The translations under genes were made by a program, and so were the position numbers. Positions 34,983 through 46,296 of a stretch of DNA of 64,000 nucleotides are shown here, piece by piece (position 1 is the first letter of the stretch; the number at the start of each line of letters is the position of its first letter). The notes beneath the pieces are model-generated. The model was not told where the DNA came from and ran no database searches. It was given only the letters and a program-made list of their open reading frames with translations. Origin of the DNA: Methylorubrum suomiense (lineage in GTDB: Bacteria > Pseudomonadota > Alphaproteobacteria > Rhizobiales > Beijerinckiaceae); assembly GCF_022179765.1 (NCBI RefSeq), contig NZ_BPRE01000010.1, forward strand, positions 124,001 through 188,000, read 5' to 3'.

Positions 34983-35255
34983 TCAGGCCGGTGTCTTCGC
35001 CACCGCCTCTTTCGTGCGCTCGATCATCGACAGCACCGCCACGTAGAAGGCCTGGTGCAGCGGGCTCATCTGGTCCGGCCGGATCGTGTCCGCGAGCGCC
35101 GCCTGCAGCCCGTCCATCGCCGCCGCACGGCCGGCCGGATCGGGCTTCTCGAGGGCAATCCGCAGCAGATCGGTCTGAACCGCCGCGAGCTCGTCGCGGT
35201 CGGCGCGGTCGATGAAGCTGCGCAGGCGCGCGGCGTCGGTCTCATATTCGCTCAT
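34983..35255 (-). CDS. Small hypothetical protein (90 aa)
   Basis: 90 residues, all helical and charged: RLRSFIDRADRDELAAVQTDL, then LHQAFYVAVLSMIERTKEAV. GAGGAGGACGC just before ATG 35255 is a strong ribosome binding site, so the gene looks real. No domain was recognised. It is convergent with tpiA and divergent from secG. Confidence 0.65.
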   Translation of the reverse strand: MSEYETDAARLRSFIDRADRDELAAVQTDLLRIALEKPDPAGRAAAMDGLQAALADTIRPDQMSPLHQAFYVAVLSMIERTKEAVAKTPA

Positions 35256-35473
35256 GCGTCCTCCTCGCATGCTGTCATCCGCCTGGCGAGTGGCGATGCG
35301 CAGAAACGCGTGCGCCGGCCCCTCTCATGCGGCCGAGGCCGGTTGGCGCGGCTGGGCAAACGGTGTAGGAGCCCCCACTTCGTGCAGCGGCCTCCGCGAG
35401 CGCGCCCCTTGCGCGCGATCAACGGCGGTCAGGCACCGAGAGGCTCCGTCGACGGGCGGACACCGGAAACACC

Positions 35474-35935
35474 ATGCAGACCCTCCTGATCGTCGTCCAC
35501 CTCATCATCGTACTGGCGCTCATCGCCGTGGTGCTGCTTCAGCGCTCGGAAGGCGGCCTGGGACTCGGCGGCGGCGGCAGCGGCGGCGTGTCGGGCTTCA
35601 TGACCGGCCGGGGACAGGCGAACGCGCTCACCCGCGCCACGGCGATTCTGGCGGCCCTGTTCTTCACCACCAGCATGGCGCTGGCGATCATGGCTCACCG
35701 CTCGGCGGCGCCGCGCTCGATCCTCGACGGAACCGGCCAGCAGCAGGGACAGGCCGAGCAGCCCAACAAGCCGGTGAACGCCGACAACCTGCTCGACACG
35801 CTCCGCCAGGGCAGCCAGAACGCGCCCGTGGGTCAGCCCGCAGCGCCGCCGTCCACCGCGCCGGCCGCCCCGGTCGAGAGCGCGCCGCCCGCTGCCCCGA
35901 CGCCGTCGACCCCCGAGGCGCCGCAGTCCCGCTGA
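35474..35935 (+). CDS. secG: Preprotein translocase subunit SecG
   Basis: 153 residues. Two membrane helices (LLIVVHLIIVLALIAVVLLQ and ATAILAALFFTTSMALAI) flank the conserved loop RSEGGLGLGGG with GFMTGRG. SecG assists SecYE in protein export. The C-terminal 75 residues are a Pro/Ala/Gln-rich cytoplasmic tail that alphaproteobacterial SecG proteins often carry. It precedes pyrG, as in other Rhizobiales. Confidence 0.93.
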   Translation: MQTLLIVVHLIIVLALIAVVLLQRSEGGLGLGGGGSGGVSGFMTGRGQANALTRATAILAALFFTTSMALAIMAHRSAAPRSILDGTGQQQGQAEQPNKPVNADNLLDTLRQGSQNAPVGQPAAPPSTAPAAPVESAPPAAPTPSTPEAPQSR

Positions 35936-36016
35936 TCTCCCGACGTCGCCGGTGCTCCATCGGCCACGGAAAAGACTTCACCGAAAAAAACTCTCGCACC
36001 GGCGCGAGGCTGTTAG

Positions 36017-37732
<1,716 letters not shown>

Positions 37733-37966
37733 GTCGCCGGAGCATCCGATCGCACCCGAGGGATAGGCTGCCGTCTCGGTCGAATTCACCGTGACGGCAG
37801 AAGCGAGATCGGTTTTGCCGCTTTCAGGCCAGGATCGCCCGCGGCATTCCGGTTGTCCGGTTCATCCGGGAAGCCGACGAACCGTTTACGGGGATCGATG
37901 ACCGGTTCGTGCCCGATCTGATCGGGCTGCCCTCACAGGCGGATTGAGGCCGCTACACCACGCATG

Positions 37967-37998
37967 AAAAAGGGGCCGGAATCACCCGGCCCCCTTTC
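37967..37998. terminator. Bidirectional hairpin terminator
   Basis: AAAAAGGGGCCGG (37967-37979) and CCGGCCCCCTTT (37986-37997) form a strong stem with A and T tracts on the outer sides, so it can end the minus-strand gene at 38013 and transcripts from pyrG. Confidence 0.8.
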
Positions 37999-38012
37999 CT
38001 GAATGCGTTGGC

Positions 38013-38333
38013 TTAGCGGCCTGCGGCTCCGCCCGCGGCACCCGCGCCACCGGCTCCCGTTCCGGTGCTCATGCTTCCGCCCGCGGTTCCGCCCGCCGCA
38101 CCGGGGGCCCCGGGGGCCATGCCGGTTCCGGTCGATCCGGTGGTCGCACCGGTGGCGGAGCCGGTCGAGCGCTCCATGCCCTTCTCGGAATTGCTCTTCA
38201 CGCTGCCGGGATTGTTCATGTTGCCCTCGGCACTGCCGCCGCCGGCCGCTGTCTGGGCGAAGGCCGCACCCGAAAGGGCGAGGCCGAGGGTGGCCGCGAG
38301 GGCGATCGTGGTGGTCCGCATGGTTCGTTTCAT
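38013..38333 (-). CDS. Glycine/serine/threonine-rich exported protein
   Basis: 106 residues. A signal peptide (TIALAATLGLALSGAAFAQ) is followed by an 80-residue low-complexity tail of Gly, Ala, Ser, Thr and Met (GATTGSTGTGMAPGAPG and similar). Such secreted glycine-rich proteins are common in Methylobacterium and have no assigned role. A strong hairpin terminator follows the stop. It is divergent from holC. Confidence 0.65.
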   Translation of the reverse strand: MKRTMRTTTIALAATLGLALSGAAFAQTAAGGGSAEGNMNNPGSVKSNSEKGMERSTGSATGATTGSTGTGMAPGAPGAAGGTAGGSMSTGTGAGGAGAAGGAAGR

Positions 38334-38479
38334 CCCTGATGGTTGTCTCGAGGGTAAACCTGGCGACCATCGGCAATGTTCAGAACATTCTCCTCCTCGG
38401 CAGCGGCGTGCCGCTCGGTAGGCCCGCGACGCTCGGTCCGCGCTGTGCCGGAACGCTGCGGCCCTATATCAGTGCGGCC

Positions 38480-38932
38480 GTGACCGAGATTCTGTTCTAT
38501 CACCTTCAGCGCCAGCCCCTCGAGAAGGTGCTGCCGAACCTCCTCGAGAAGTCGCTGGAGCGCGGCTGGCAGGCGGCCATCCAGGCGGTGAGCGAGGAGC
38601 GGTTGCAGGCCCTCGACGACGGCCTGTGGACCTACACGGACGAAAGTTTTCTCCCCCACGGCACGGACCGAGACACCGACGCCGCGACCCAGCCGGTGGT
38701 GCTGACCCTGCGCACCGAGAACCCCAACGGCGCCTCGATCCGCTTTCTCGTGGAGGGGGCGGATCTGCCTGAGGATGCGGGTGGCTACGAGCGCATCTGC
38801 ATCCTGTTCGACGGCACCGACACCGACGCGTTGCTGCGCGCTCGCGAGCAGTGGCGCGGCGCCAAGGAGGCCGGTCACACGGTCGCCTACTGGCAGCAGG
38901 ACGAGTCCGGCCGCTGGGCCAAGAAGGCATGA
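38480..38932 (+). CDS. holC: DNA polymerase III subunit chi HolC
   Basis: 150 residues. It begins TEILFYHLQRQPLEKVLPNLLEKSLER in the family manner, then LDDGLWTYTDESFLPHG and ICILFDGTD. HolC binds SSB and joins the clamp loader through HolD. GTG 38480 is chosen because the family starts just before TEILFYH; a longer frame upstream shows no conservation and no ribosome site is obvious. Proximity to dnaX in this window (63343) is coincidental. Confidence 0.88.
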   Translation: MTEILFYHLQRQPLEKVLPNLLEKSLERGWQAAIQAVSEERLQALDDGLWTYTDESFLPHGTDRDTDAATQPVVLTLRTENPNGASIRFLVEGADLPEDAGGYERICILFDGTDTDALLRAREQWRGAKEAGHTVAYWQQDESGRWAKKA

Positions 38933-39100
38933 GGCGGCCTTCGCCGGCTCCGCGTCGAATCCCTCGTTCCGGGCTTCGTCGCGGGGACGGGACTCTCGAT
39001 CTCAGGCTTTCCGCGGCTCTGATCCCAGGGCCGGCAACCACCCTTCCGGCCGGTGCTCGGATCCGCAGCGGCGAACGATGGTAGAGACGGATACGAGCGC

Positions 39101-40711
39101 ATGATGCATCCGACCACGCGCCTTCCCGCCGGGGCGGTTCGCGCCTGCCTCGCCGGCCTCCTCGCGGTCTGCCTCGGCCTCGCGCCGGCGGTCGCCCCGG
39201 CTCAGCCGGCATCCCCGCAAGGACAGTCGCGCAAGGCACCCGAACGCGAGGGACGGCGCCTGCCGCCGGACGCCACCACCGAGCATCGGATCGATCTGGG
39301 TGAGGGCCGTACGCTCGGCTTCAAGGCCACCGCCGGAAGCCTCGGCCTCGTGGACGAGGACGGCAAGCTCCAGGCCGAGATCGCCTTCATCGCCTATCTG
39401 AAGCCCGGCACGGCGGAAGAGAGTGCGGCGCGCCCGATCACCTTCGCGGTCAATGGCGGGCCGGGCGCGGCCTCGGCCTATCTCAATATCGGCGCCATCG
39501 GTCCCTGGCGTCTGCCCACCGACGGCGGCACCATCAGCCCGTCGCAGCGGCTCGACCTTCAACCCAACCCCTCGACCTGGCTCGATTTCACCGATCTGGT
39601 GTTCCTCGATCCCGTCGGGACGGGCTATAGCCGCGCCGCCGACGGGGACGGCAAGAAGTACTGGAGCATCGAGTCCGACGCCTCGGTCCTGGCGGCGACC
39701 ATCGCGCGATACCTGCGCCAGAACGATCGGCTCGCCTCGCCGAAATTCTTCGTCGGCGAGAGCTATGGCGGCTTCCGCGGACCGCTCATCGCCCAGAAAC
39801 TTCAGGACGATGTCGGAATCGGATTGTCCGGGCTCGTGCTGCTCTCGCCGGTCCTCGATTTCGGCTGGCTGCAATCGCCGCGCACCACGCCCTGGGGCTA
39901 CGTGACCCGACTGCCCTCCTTCGCGGCCGCCGCTCTGGAACGCGCCGGCACGACCCCCGACCGTACCCTGATGCGCGAGGCGGAGGCCTACGCCGCGGGC
40001 GACTATCTCGCCGACCTCTTGAAGGGGCCGTCCGACCGCGAGGCGGTGGCGCGGCTCACGGAGAGGTTGTCGGCCCTGACCGGCCTCGATCCAGAGACCG
40101 TACGCCGGCAGGCGGGCCGCATCTCGTCATCGAGCTATCAGCGGGAGATCGGCCGCGACGTCGGGCGGGTCGCGTCGGCCTACGACACCGGTGTGACCGG
40201 CTGGGATCCGGATCCGGGCGCGGCCCATTCCGGCTTCGAGGATCCAGTGCTGACCGCGCTCCAGGCACCGCTCTCGGGGGCGATGGTCAGGCTCTACACC
40301 GAGCGCCTCGGCTGGCGCGTCGAGAACATGCGCTACGAACTCCTGAACAATGCGGTCAACCGCGGCTGGAGTTGGGGCTCGGGCCGTTCCGCGCCCGAGG
40401 CGATGGGAGCCCTCAAGGACGTCCTGGCGCTCGACGGCACCCTGCGCGTTCTGGTCGTTCACGGCTTCACCGACTTGGTGACACCCTACTTCACCTCGAA
40501 GCTCCTGATCGACCAGATACCGGTCTATGGCGAGGCCGATCGGCTGAAGCTGTCGGTCTATCCGGGCGGGCACATGTTCTACACGCGCCCCGACTCGCGG
40601 AAGGCGTTCCACGCGGACGCCGCCGATCTCTATGCCCGTGCCCTGCGCGCCCGCTCCGATGGCAGCGCGGGGGGAGGGCGCGAGGCCGACCGGCCGAGGC
40701 CGACGCCGTGA
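39101..40711 (+). CDS. Exported serine carboxypeptidase-like protein (peptidase S10)
   Basis: 536 residues. A signal peptide (LAGLLAVCLGLAPAVAPA) leads to an alpha/beta hydrolase. NGGPGAASAYLN is the oxyanion region, Ser is in FFVGESYGGFRG (about 225), Asp in VVHGFTDLVTPYF and His in YPGGHMFY, the S10 triad order. It should act outside the cytoplasm on peptides or acyl substrates. A small lipoprotein gene overlaps its stop (GTGA). Substrate unknown. Confidence 0.85.
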   Translation: MMHPTTRLPAGAVRACLAGLLAVCLGLAPAVAPAQPASPQGQSRKAPEREGRRLPPDATTEHRIDLGEGRTLGFKATAGSLGLVDEDGKLQAEIAFIAYLKPGTAEESAARPITFAVNGGPGAASAYLNIGAIGPWRLPTDGGTISPSQRLDLQPNPSTWLDFTDLVFLDPVGTGYSRAADGDGKKYWSIESDASVLAATIARYLRQNDRLASPKFFVGESYGGFRGPLIAQKLQDDVGIGLSGLVLLSPVLDFGWLQSPRTTPWGYVTRLPSFAAAALERAGTTPDRTLMREAEAYAAGDYLADLLKGPSDREAVARLTERLSALTGLDPETVRRQAGRISSSSYQREIGRDVGRVASAYDTGVTGWDPDPGAAHSGFEDPVLTALQAPLSGAMVRLYTERLGWRVENMRYELLNNAVNRGWSWGSGRSAPEAMGALKDVLALDGTLRVLVVHGFTDLVTPYFTSKLLIDQIPVYGEADRLKLSVYPGGHMFYTRPDSRKAFHADAADLYARALRARSDGSAGGGREADRPRPTP

Positions 40712-41070
40712 GGGTGTTGGTCTTTCTCCCGGCGCTCGCGGCCCTGTCCGCCTGCACCGCCACGGAGCGGGCGGCCCCGTTTCCCGCGCCGCCGCCGCCC
40801 AGTGCCGTCCTGCCGAAGGCGCCCGCCCCGTCATACGGGCCCGTCCTCGACGGGAGTGGCGCCTGCACCGGGTCCGCGCCGGAAACGGCCGCCGCCATCG
40901 AGCCCGGCATCGGCGAGTGCGATCTCGTTCGGCTCAAGGGACGTCCACCCACCGATGTCCTGATCGGCGAAGGCCGCTCCGGCCGCGAGGTGCAGGTGCT
41001 CTACACCGAGCCGGGGGCGAAGGAGCTGTATTTCTTCGTCAACAACCGACTCGACCGCATCGTGCGTTAG
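40708..41070 (+). CDS. Small lipoprotein
   Basis: 120 residues. LVFLPALAALSAC gives a lipobox (L-S-A-C) with the acylated Cys near residue 16. A Pro/Ala linker follows, then a compact domain ECDLVRLKGRPPTDVLIGEG and ELYFFVNNRLDRIVR that resembles small periplasmic SmpA/OmlA-like folds. The GTG start overlaps the previous stop, so translation is coupled to the S10 peptidase. Function unknown. Confidence 0.7.
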   Translation: MRVLVFLPALAALSACTATERAAPFPAPPPPSAVLPKAPAPSYGPVLDGSGACTGSAPETAAAIEPGIGECDLVRLKGRPPTDVLIGEGRSGREVQVLYTEPGAKELYFFVNNRLDRIVR

Positions 41071-41153
41071 AGCCTTCGGGAAACTGGACAGCGGATTGCT
41101 TGCGGCGCGTGGTGCCCGGCATTCCGTCCGGAGAGCGGGAGGCAGACGGCGCG

Positions 41154-42281
41154 ATGGCCCACGAGTACCGGTTCGGGATCGAGGAGGAATTGTTCCTGGC
41201 GGATGCCCGCACGCGGGCGGCGCCGCAGGAATCGGTGGCAGCCTTCCACAAGGCCGCCGGCCACCGCCTCGACGGGGTCGAGCGCGAATTGCTCGAGAAC
41301 CAGGCCGAAATCTCCTCCAAGCCGTCGGCGAGCTTCGCCGAGGCGGAGGATGCCCTGGCGAGCCTGCGCACCGGTTTGTGCCGGATCGGGCGCGAGCACG
41401 GCCTCAAGGTCTTCGCTGCCGGTACGCATCCGACCGCGATCTGGGCCGAGCAGCGCGAGACCTCGAAGCTGCGTTACCGCAAGATGATCGACAATCTTCA
41501 GATGGTGGGGCGCCGCTCCGTCGTCTGCGGCCTCCATGTGCATGTGGAGGTACCGGAGCCCGGCGAGCGCATCGCCCTCATCAACCGCCTGATGCCCCAC
41601 CTGCCGGTTCTGCTCGCGCTCTCGACCTCCTCGCCGTTCTACGACCGGCACCGTACCGGGCTCGCCGGATATCGTCTGCGCGCCTATGCCGAGCTGCCCC
41701 GCACAGGCCTTCCCGAACTCTTCACGGACGCCGCCGATTTCGACCGCTACGTCCGGGTGATGACCCGGGCCGGCGCCGTCGAGGACGCCACGTATTTCTG
41801 GTGGCACATCCGTCCCTCCATTCGCTATCCGACCCTGGAGCTTCGGGTGGCCGACAGCTGCACCCGGCTCAAGGATGCGCTCGCCATCGCCGCGCTCTAT
41901 CGCTGCCTCGTACGGCTCTCTGTGCGCCGGCCGGACCTCGCCCCACCCCTGACTGGGGCCAGCCGCGGGATCGTCATGGAGAATCTATGGCGGGCCGAGC
42001 GCGATGGCGTGAACGCCGCTCTCGTCGACGAGGCGGCGGAGGAGACCGTCCCGGTGCGCCGCCTCGTCGAGCGGCTGCTCGACCTCACGGCGGAGGATGC
42101 GGCGGCCCTGGGCTGCGCCTCCCAGGTCGCCCACGCGCTCACCATCGCCAGCTGCGGATCGAGCGCCGACGGGCAGATCGCGGCCTATGAGAAGGCGCTC
42201 GATGCCGGCGCCGGCAAGCGCAAGGCGCTTTCCCGCGTCATCGACTGGCTGGCCCAAGAGACGGCGGATTGCGGCCGGTAG
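41154..42281 (+). CDS. YbdK-type glutamate-cysteine ligase 2 family protein
   Basis: 375 residues. It opens HEYRFGIEEELFLAD (the GIEEE metal-binding motif) and continues with ELLENQAEISSKP, GLHVHVEVP and the PTLELRVADSCTRLKDALAIAAL segment, all typical of the GCS2/YbdK family. The E. coli enzyme has weak gamma-glutamylcysteine synthetase activity; the true substrate is unclear. GCGGGAGGCA precedes ATG 41154. Length matches the family. Confidence 0.85.
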   Translation: MAHEYRFGIEEELFLADARTRAAPQESVAAFHKAAGHRLDGVERELLENQAEISSKPSASFAEAEDALASLRTGLCRIGREHGLKVFAAGTHPTAIWAEQRETSKLRYRKMIDNLQMVGRRSVVCGLHVHVEVPEPGERIALINRLMPHLPVLLALSTSSPFYDRHRTGLAGYRLRAYAELPRTGLPELFTDAADFDRYVRVMTRAGAVEDATYFWWHIRPSIRYPTLELRVADSCTRLKDALAIAALYRCLVRLSVRRPDLAPPLTGASRGIVMENLWRAERDGVNAALVDEAAEETVPVRRLVERLLDLTAEDAAALGCASQVAHALTIASCGSSADGQIAAYEKALDAGAGKRKALSRVIDWLAQETADCGR

Positions 42282-42318
42282 CCCCTCCCGGATGGCAGGA
42301 ATCGGGAATCCAACGCTC

Positions 42319-42343
42319 GGCTCCCGCCACCTGCGCGGGAGCC
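42319..42343 (+). terminator. Possible hairpin terminator after ybdK-like gene
   Basis: GGCTCCCGC (42319-42327) and GCGGGAGCC (42335-42343) form a perfect 9-base stem 38 bases after the stop. There is no T tract. Confidence 0.5.
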
Positions 42344-42490
42344 GCCGAAGGAATCGCGGTGCACTGACCGAGACGCGGAGATCCGGTGACAGCCGCGCTG
42401 GCACCGAAATCGCGTTGCAACCTCAACCATGACCTCCACCATGAGCTGGGCAAGCCTTGCTTTGACCGGCGAAGTGACCACTTTCGGCGG

Positions 42491-43756
42491 ATGCTCGACG
42501 AGGACGCCCCGAGACCTGCCCCGACCGCCCTCGCTGACGGGTCGGAAGCCGAGGACGTGCCTTTCGGCGCGCTCCAGTCCTGTGTCGGCATCCGCGACTG
42601 GCTCCTGGGCGAGGGTGCCCGGCTTCCGAAGGCCGACGACCTGCTGTCCGGCCTGGCGCAGCGCCTCGACGAGATCGGCGTGCCGATCGATCGGGCGACG
42701 ACCGCCATCGACACGCTGCACTCGGAATATTCCGGCGTCGGCCGTCGCTGGACCCGTGAGGAGGGATCGAGCGTTCGCCTGTTTCCGCACGGCGAGGCCT
42801 CGGAGCGGGCCTATCGCGAGAGCCCGTTCTACACGGTGCACCAATCGGGCGAATGGCTCGTCCTCGATCTGGCCCGAACGCCTGACACCGCCTACGCCGT
42901 CATCCCCGAGCTGAAGGCTGCCGGCTACACCCATTACATCGTGGCGCCGCTGATCTTCACCAACGGCACGCGCAACGGCATCACCTTCGCGACGCGCGCA
43001 GCGAGCGGCTTCCGCGACGAGGACATCGCGATCCTGCGCTTCGTCATGCCGACGCTGGCCGCCGTGATGGAGATGCGGCTCCTCAACAAGCAGCTCGATA
43101 CGGTGCTGCGCATCTATGTCGGCGACGAACCCCACCGGGCGATCCTGTCGGGCGACATTCGCCGTGGGCAGGTCCGGCGCATCCGCTCGGCCATCCTGTT
43201 CGCCGACATGCGCGACTACACGCGCCTGTCCGCCGACCTGACGCCCGAGGGCGCGGTGGATCTCCTCAACGCCTTCTTCGACTGCCTCGTCCCGCCGATC
43301 GAACGCGAGGGCGGCGAGGTGCTGAAATATCTCGGCGACGGCCTTCTCGCGATCTTCCGCGAGTCCGGGGACGATATGGGCAGTGCCGCGAAGGGGGCGC
43401 TCACCGCCGCGCAATCGGCGCTCGCGGCGCTCACCGAGGCCAACGCCGTTGGTCGCTTCTCCGGCAAGGTGGTCGATGCCGGCATCGCCCTCCATCATGG
43501 CGAGGCGGCTTATGGCAATGTCGGCTCCGGCACCCGGCTCGATTTCACCGTGATCGGCCGCGACGTGAATCTCGCGAGCCGCTTGGCACGGCTGAACCGC
43601 GTGCTCCAGGAGCCGCTACTGATGTCGAAGCCCTTCGTCGATTTCCTCTGGGGCGACCCCGAGCCGTTGGGCAGCCACCCGCTCGACGGATTCCCCGAGC
43701 CGATGGCGGTGTTCCGGCCCGAGAGGAAATCGAAGCCGCTGGCGAAGGCGGGCTAA
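42491..43756 (+). CDS. Class III adenylate/guanylate cyclase with N-terminal sensor region
   Basis: About 421 residues. A GAF-like N-terminal half (ESPFYTVHQSGEWLVLD, IVAPLIFTNGTRNGITFAT) precedes a class III cyclase domain with SAILFADMRDYTRL (first metal Asp), GGEVLKYLGDGLLAIF (second metal Asp) and YGNVGSGTRLDFTVIGRDVN. It should make cAMP or cGMP in the cytoplasm; the signal is unknown. Start is uncertain: ATG 42491 is used, and a GTG at 42386 would add 35 residues. Such cyclases are numerous in Rhizobiales. Confidence 0.83.
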   Translation: MLDEDAPRPAPTALADGSEAEDVPFGALQSCVGIRDWLLGEGARLPKADDLLSGLAQRLDEIGVPIDRATTAIDTLHSEYSGVGRRWTREEGSSVRLFPHGEASERAYRESPFYTVHQSGEWLVLDLARTPDTAYAVIPELKAAGYTHYIVAPLIFTNGTRNGITFATRAASGFRDEDIAILRFVMPTLAAVMEMRLLNKQLDTVLRIYVGDEPHRAILSGDIRRGQVRRIRSAILFADMRDYTRLSADLTPEGAVDLLNAFFDCLVPPIEREGGEVLKYLGDGLLAIFRESGDDMGSAAKGALTAAQSALAALTEANAVGRFSGKVVDAGIALHHGEAAYGNVGSGTRLDFTVIGRDVNLASRLARLNRVLQEPLLMSKPFVDFLWGDPEPLGSHPLDGFPEPMAVFRPERKSKPLAKAG

Positions 43757-43813
43757 CGCCGCCTCCAAAGCCTATCAGGGTCGGCCCGGCCTCGCCCCAG
43801 CCAGCGGAAGGCA

Positions 43814-43841
43814 CCGCCTCGCGCTATACGGAGCGAGGCGG
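43814..43841. terminator. Hairpin between convergent cyclase and debranching-enzyme genes
   Basis: CCGCCTCGC (43814-43822) pairs with GCGAGGCGG (43833-43841) across a 10-base loop. It sits between two convergent genes and can serve as a two-way terminator. Confidence 0.6.
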
Positions 43842-43856
43842 CGCGTTTCCGGCACC

Positions 43857-46193
43857 CTATTTCAACATCGAGATCTGCACGTCCCCAACCCGGCGCGTCA
43901 CCGCCACCGTGACGTCGTGCCCGTGACGGTGCAGGCGGATATCGGCCCGCGAGGCGCCGAGCTTGAGGTTGTACAGCTCCACCGCCTCCAAGAACTTCGG
44001 AAGAACCGGGTTTCGGAAACGGATGCGGTTGCGGGCGTGATCGAGTTCCAATCCCAGGCTTGCCGCGAGGAACGCGAACGGGGCGGCGGCGGCCCAGGCC
44101 TGGGGTGAACAGGCGACCGGGTAGCTCACGGGGCCGCGCTGGCGCCGCCGCATGAAGCCGCAGAACAGCTCCGGCAGGCGCTTCTGGTCGTAGTAGAGGC
44201 TGGTGTCGAACATGCCTTCGAACACCCGCGCGGCCTCGTCCTTGAGGCCGTAGCGGGCCAGACCCATGGCACAGATCGCGTTGTCGTGCGGCCAGATCGA
44301 GCCGTTGTGGTACGACATCGGATTGTAGCGGGCCTCGCCCTTGGCGACGGTGCGAATGCCCCAGCCGTTGAATCCGTCATTCGACAGGAGCTGCGCCGCC
44401 ACCTGCGCCGCCCGCTCCGGCAAGGCGATGCCGGTGAACAGGGCGTGGCCGGTGTTCGACGAGCGCACCGCGCAGGGACGCTTGGCGCCGTCGAGCGCGA
44501 GGGCATAGGTGCCGATCTCCTCGCACCAGAATGCCTCATCGAACTTCTTCTGGATCTTCTCCGCATCCGCCGTGAGGCTTGCCGCGAGATCGTCCTCGCC
44601 GAGCAGGCGTGCGAGCTTCGCCGCGCCCTGCTTGGCCGCGAAGACATACCCCTGCACTTCGCACAGAGCGATCGGGCCCTTGGCCATGGCGCCGTCGGAA
44701 TGGAAGATCGAATCGTGGCTGTCCTTCCAGCCCTGATTGGCCAGCCCCTGCTCGGTCTCGCGGGCATATTCGACGAAACCGTCGCCGTCCCGGTCGCCGT
44801 ACTGGTCGATCCAGGCAAGCGCCAGTTTGAGCTGCGGCCAGATCGAGCGGATCGTGTCCAGATCGCCCGTCACCTCGTGGTACTGGGCGGCCAGCATCAC
44901 GAAGAGGGGCGTGCCGTCGATGGTGCCGTAATAGTGGCGGAACGGCACCTCGCCGAGCATCGCCATCTCGCCGCGGCGGGTCTCGTGCAGCACCTTGCCG
45001 GGCTGAGCATCCGCGGCCGGGTCGACCTCCTTGGCCTGGGTCGCCGCGAGGAAGCGCAGCACGCCCTTGCCGAAATTGGGGTCGATCCAGAGCGCCATCA
45101 TCGCGGTGATGATCCCGTCGCGCCCGAACACGGTCGAGTACCAGGGGATGCCGGCGAACGGGTAGACGCCCTCCTGGGTGCGGGTCGCCAGCATGTAGAG
45201 GTCGGCGGTGGCCCGGCAGAGCCCCTCATTGAACTGGTCGTTCGAAGAGATGATCGTGGTGATGCCGGCGGTGAGCTCGCGCAGATCCCGGCGATTGTCG
45301 CGATAGGCACGGGCGAAGATGCGGCCCTCGCTCAAGGAACGGTCCGGCCGGTCGGCAAGGCTGCCCGCCGCGCGCGACAGGGCGGCGGCGGCGGCCTCAC
45401 CCGCCTTCTCGGGGCCCGGGGCCTTGGTGAAGGCCCGGTGCGACTCGAAGGCGATGCGGATGAACAGCGAGGTATGGGCACCGGGGGCCAGCTCGACCAG
45501 GAATTCGGCCTTGCCCGGCTCCAGCAGGTGCGGCTTCGGCCCCAGATGCACCGAGGTGGTGCGCACGATGTCGTCGAGCCCCGCGTAGCGGAACTGCACC
45601 TCGGTGTCCGAGCGCCGCTCGACCGTGCGCTTGCCGCGGTTCACGCGATCGGAACCGCGCACCTCGAACAGATCGCGGAAATCGGCGTCGAAGGTCACGC
45701 CGATCCGAAGCTTGCGACGCCGCGTGTCGTAGTTGCGCAGTCCGATCCGGTCGTAGCAGGTGCCCTTGAACAGGAACTTGGTCCGCTCCAGCGCGATCAG
45801 CTCCCGGGGGATCGCGGTCTCATCGCCCGCATCCAAGCGGATGTCCGGCGTGGTGAGATCGACCGAGAGCGCGCCGTTGTCGTCCTGCATGGCCGAGGAC
45901 AGCATCATCGGCCGCTCGTCCTCGACCGTCAGGGCGAGGCGGGAGAGATAGCGCGTGTCCTGGAAATACAGGCCGTCGGCGCCGGGATACCAGCCGATAT
46001 CGCCGTAGCTGTCGAGAACGGCGAAAGCCTCGCCGTATTTCAGCGAGCGCAAGGGGCGCTCGACGAGCGAGGCCTGGGCCTCGATGTGGTATTGCGGCAG
46101 GGCCTCGTCCGCGTCCTGGAACCCTGCCTTCGCCGCCTGTTTGGTCTCGTCCTCGGCGTGCCGGGCCTTTGCCGCGTCGTCCTGTGCCGCCAT
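43857..46193 (-). CDS. Amylo-alpha-1,6-glucosidase-like glycogen debranching protein
   Basis: 778 residues. An N-terminal beta domain (LKYGEAFAVLDSYGDIGWYP, YFQDTRYLSRLALTVEDE) is followed by an (alpha/alpha)6 glycosidase domain with AGIPWYSTVFGRDGIITAMM, IDQYGDRDGDGFVEYARET, NPMSYHNGSIWPHDN and the final LFCGFMRRRQRG. These are the signatures of the bacterial GDE/amylo-alpha-1,6-glucosidase family. It may trim alpha-glucan branches or act on storage or osmotic sugars. AGGAGG lies upstream of ATG 46193. It follows a GT4 glycosyltransferase on the same strand, a pairing common in Methylobacterium. Confidence 0.85.
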   Translation of the reverse strand: MAAQDDAAKARHAEDETKQAAKAGFQDADEALPQYHIEAQASLVERPLRSLKYGEAFAVLDSYGDIGWYPGADGLYFQDTRYLSRLALTVEDERPMMLSSAMQDDNGALSVDLTTPDIRLDAGDETAIPRELIALERTKFLFKGTCYDRIGLRNYDTRRRKLRIGVTFDADFRDLFEVRGSDRVNRGKRTVERRSDTEVQFRYAGLDDIVRTTSVHLGPKPHLLEPGKAEFLVELAPGAHTSLFIRIAFESHRAFTKAPGPEKAGEAAAAALSRAAGSLADRPDRSLSEGRIFARAYRDNRRDLRELTAGITTIISSNDQFNEGLCRATADLYMLATRTQEGVYPFAGIPWYSTVFGRDGIITAMMALWIDPNFGKGVLRFLAATQAKEVDPAADAQPGKVLHETRRGEMAMLGEVPFRHYYGTIDGTPLFVMLAAQYHEVTGDLDTIRSIWPQLKLALAWIDQYGDRDGDGFVEYARETEQGLANQGWKDSHDSIFHSDGAMAKGPIALCEVQGYVFAAKQGAAKLARLLGEDDLAASLTADAEKIQKKFDEAFWCEEIGTYALALDGAKRPCAVRSSNTGHALFTGIALPERAAQVAAQLLSNDGFNGWGIRTVAKGEARYNPMSYHNGSIWPHDNAICAMGLARYGLKDEAARVFEGMFDTSLYYDQKRLPELFCGFMRRRQRGPVSYPVACSPQAWAAAAPFAFLAASLGLELDHARNRIRFRNPVLPKFLEAVELYNLKLGASRADIRLHRHGHDVTVAVTRRVGDVQISMLK

Positions 46194-46267
46194 GCGAAGC
46201 GCCTCCTGCCGATGATCCGTGCGAGCCGGGTCCGATCCCTCGCAAGGTCCGGACCTTCGAATCGAAA

Positions 46268-46296
46268 GCCGCCGGTCGTGTGGCACGACCGGCGGC
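46268..46296 (-). terminator. Perfect GC hairpin between GT4 and debranching-enzyme genes
   Basis: GCCGCCGGTCGTG (46268-46280) and CACGACCGGCGGC (46284-46296) are a perfect 13-base inverted repeat with a 3-base loop. On the minus strand TTTCGATT follows, a weak T tract, so it may end or attenuate the upstream transcript. Confidence 0.7.

Noticed and set aside
37815-37947. A reading frame ending ARGIPVVRFIREADEPFTG and further residues before TGA at 37945, downstream of pyrG
   Set aside because: It has no start codon nearby and no recognised family. It could be a gene remnant, but chance coding-like sequence in GC-rich DNA is as likely.
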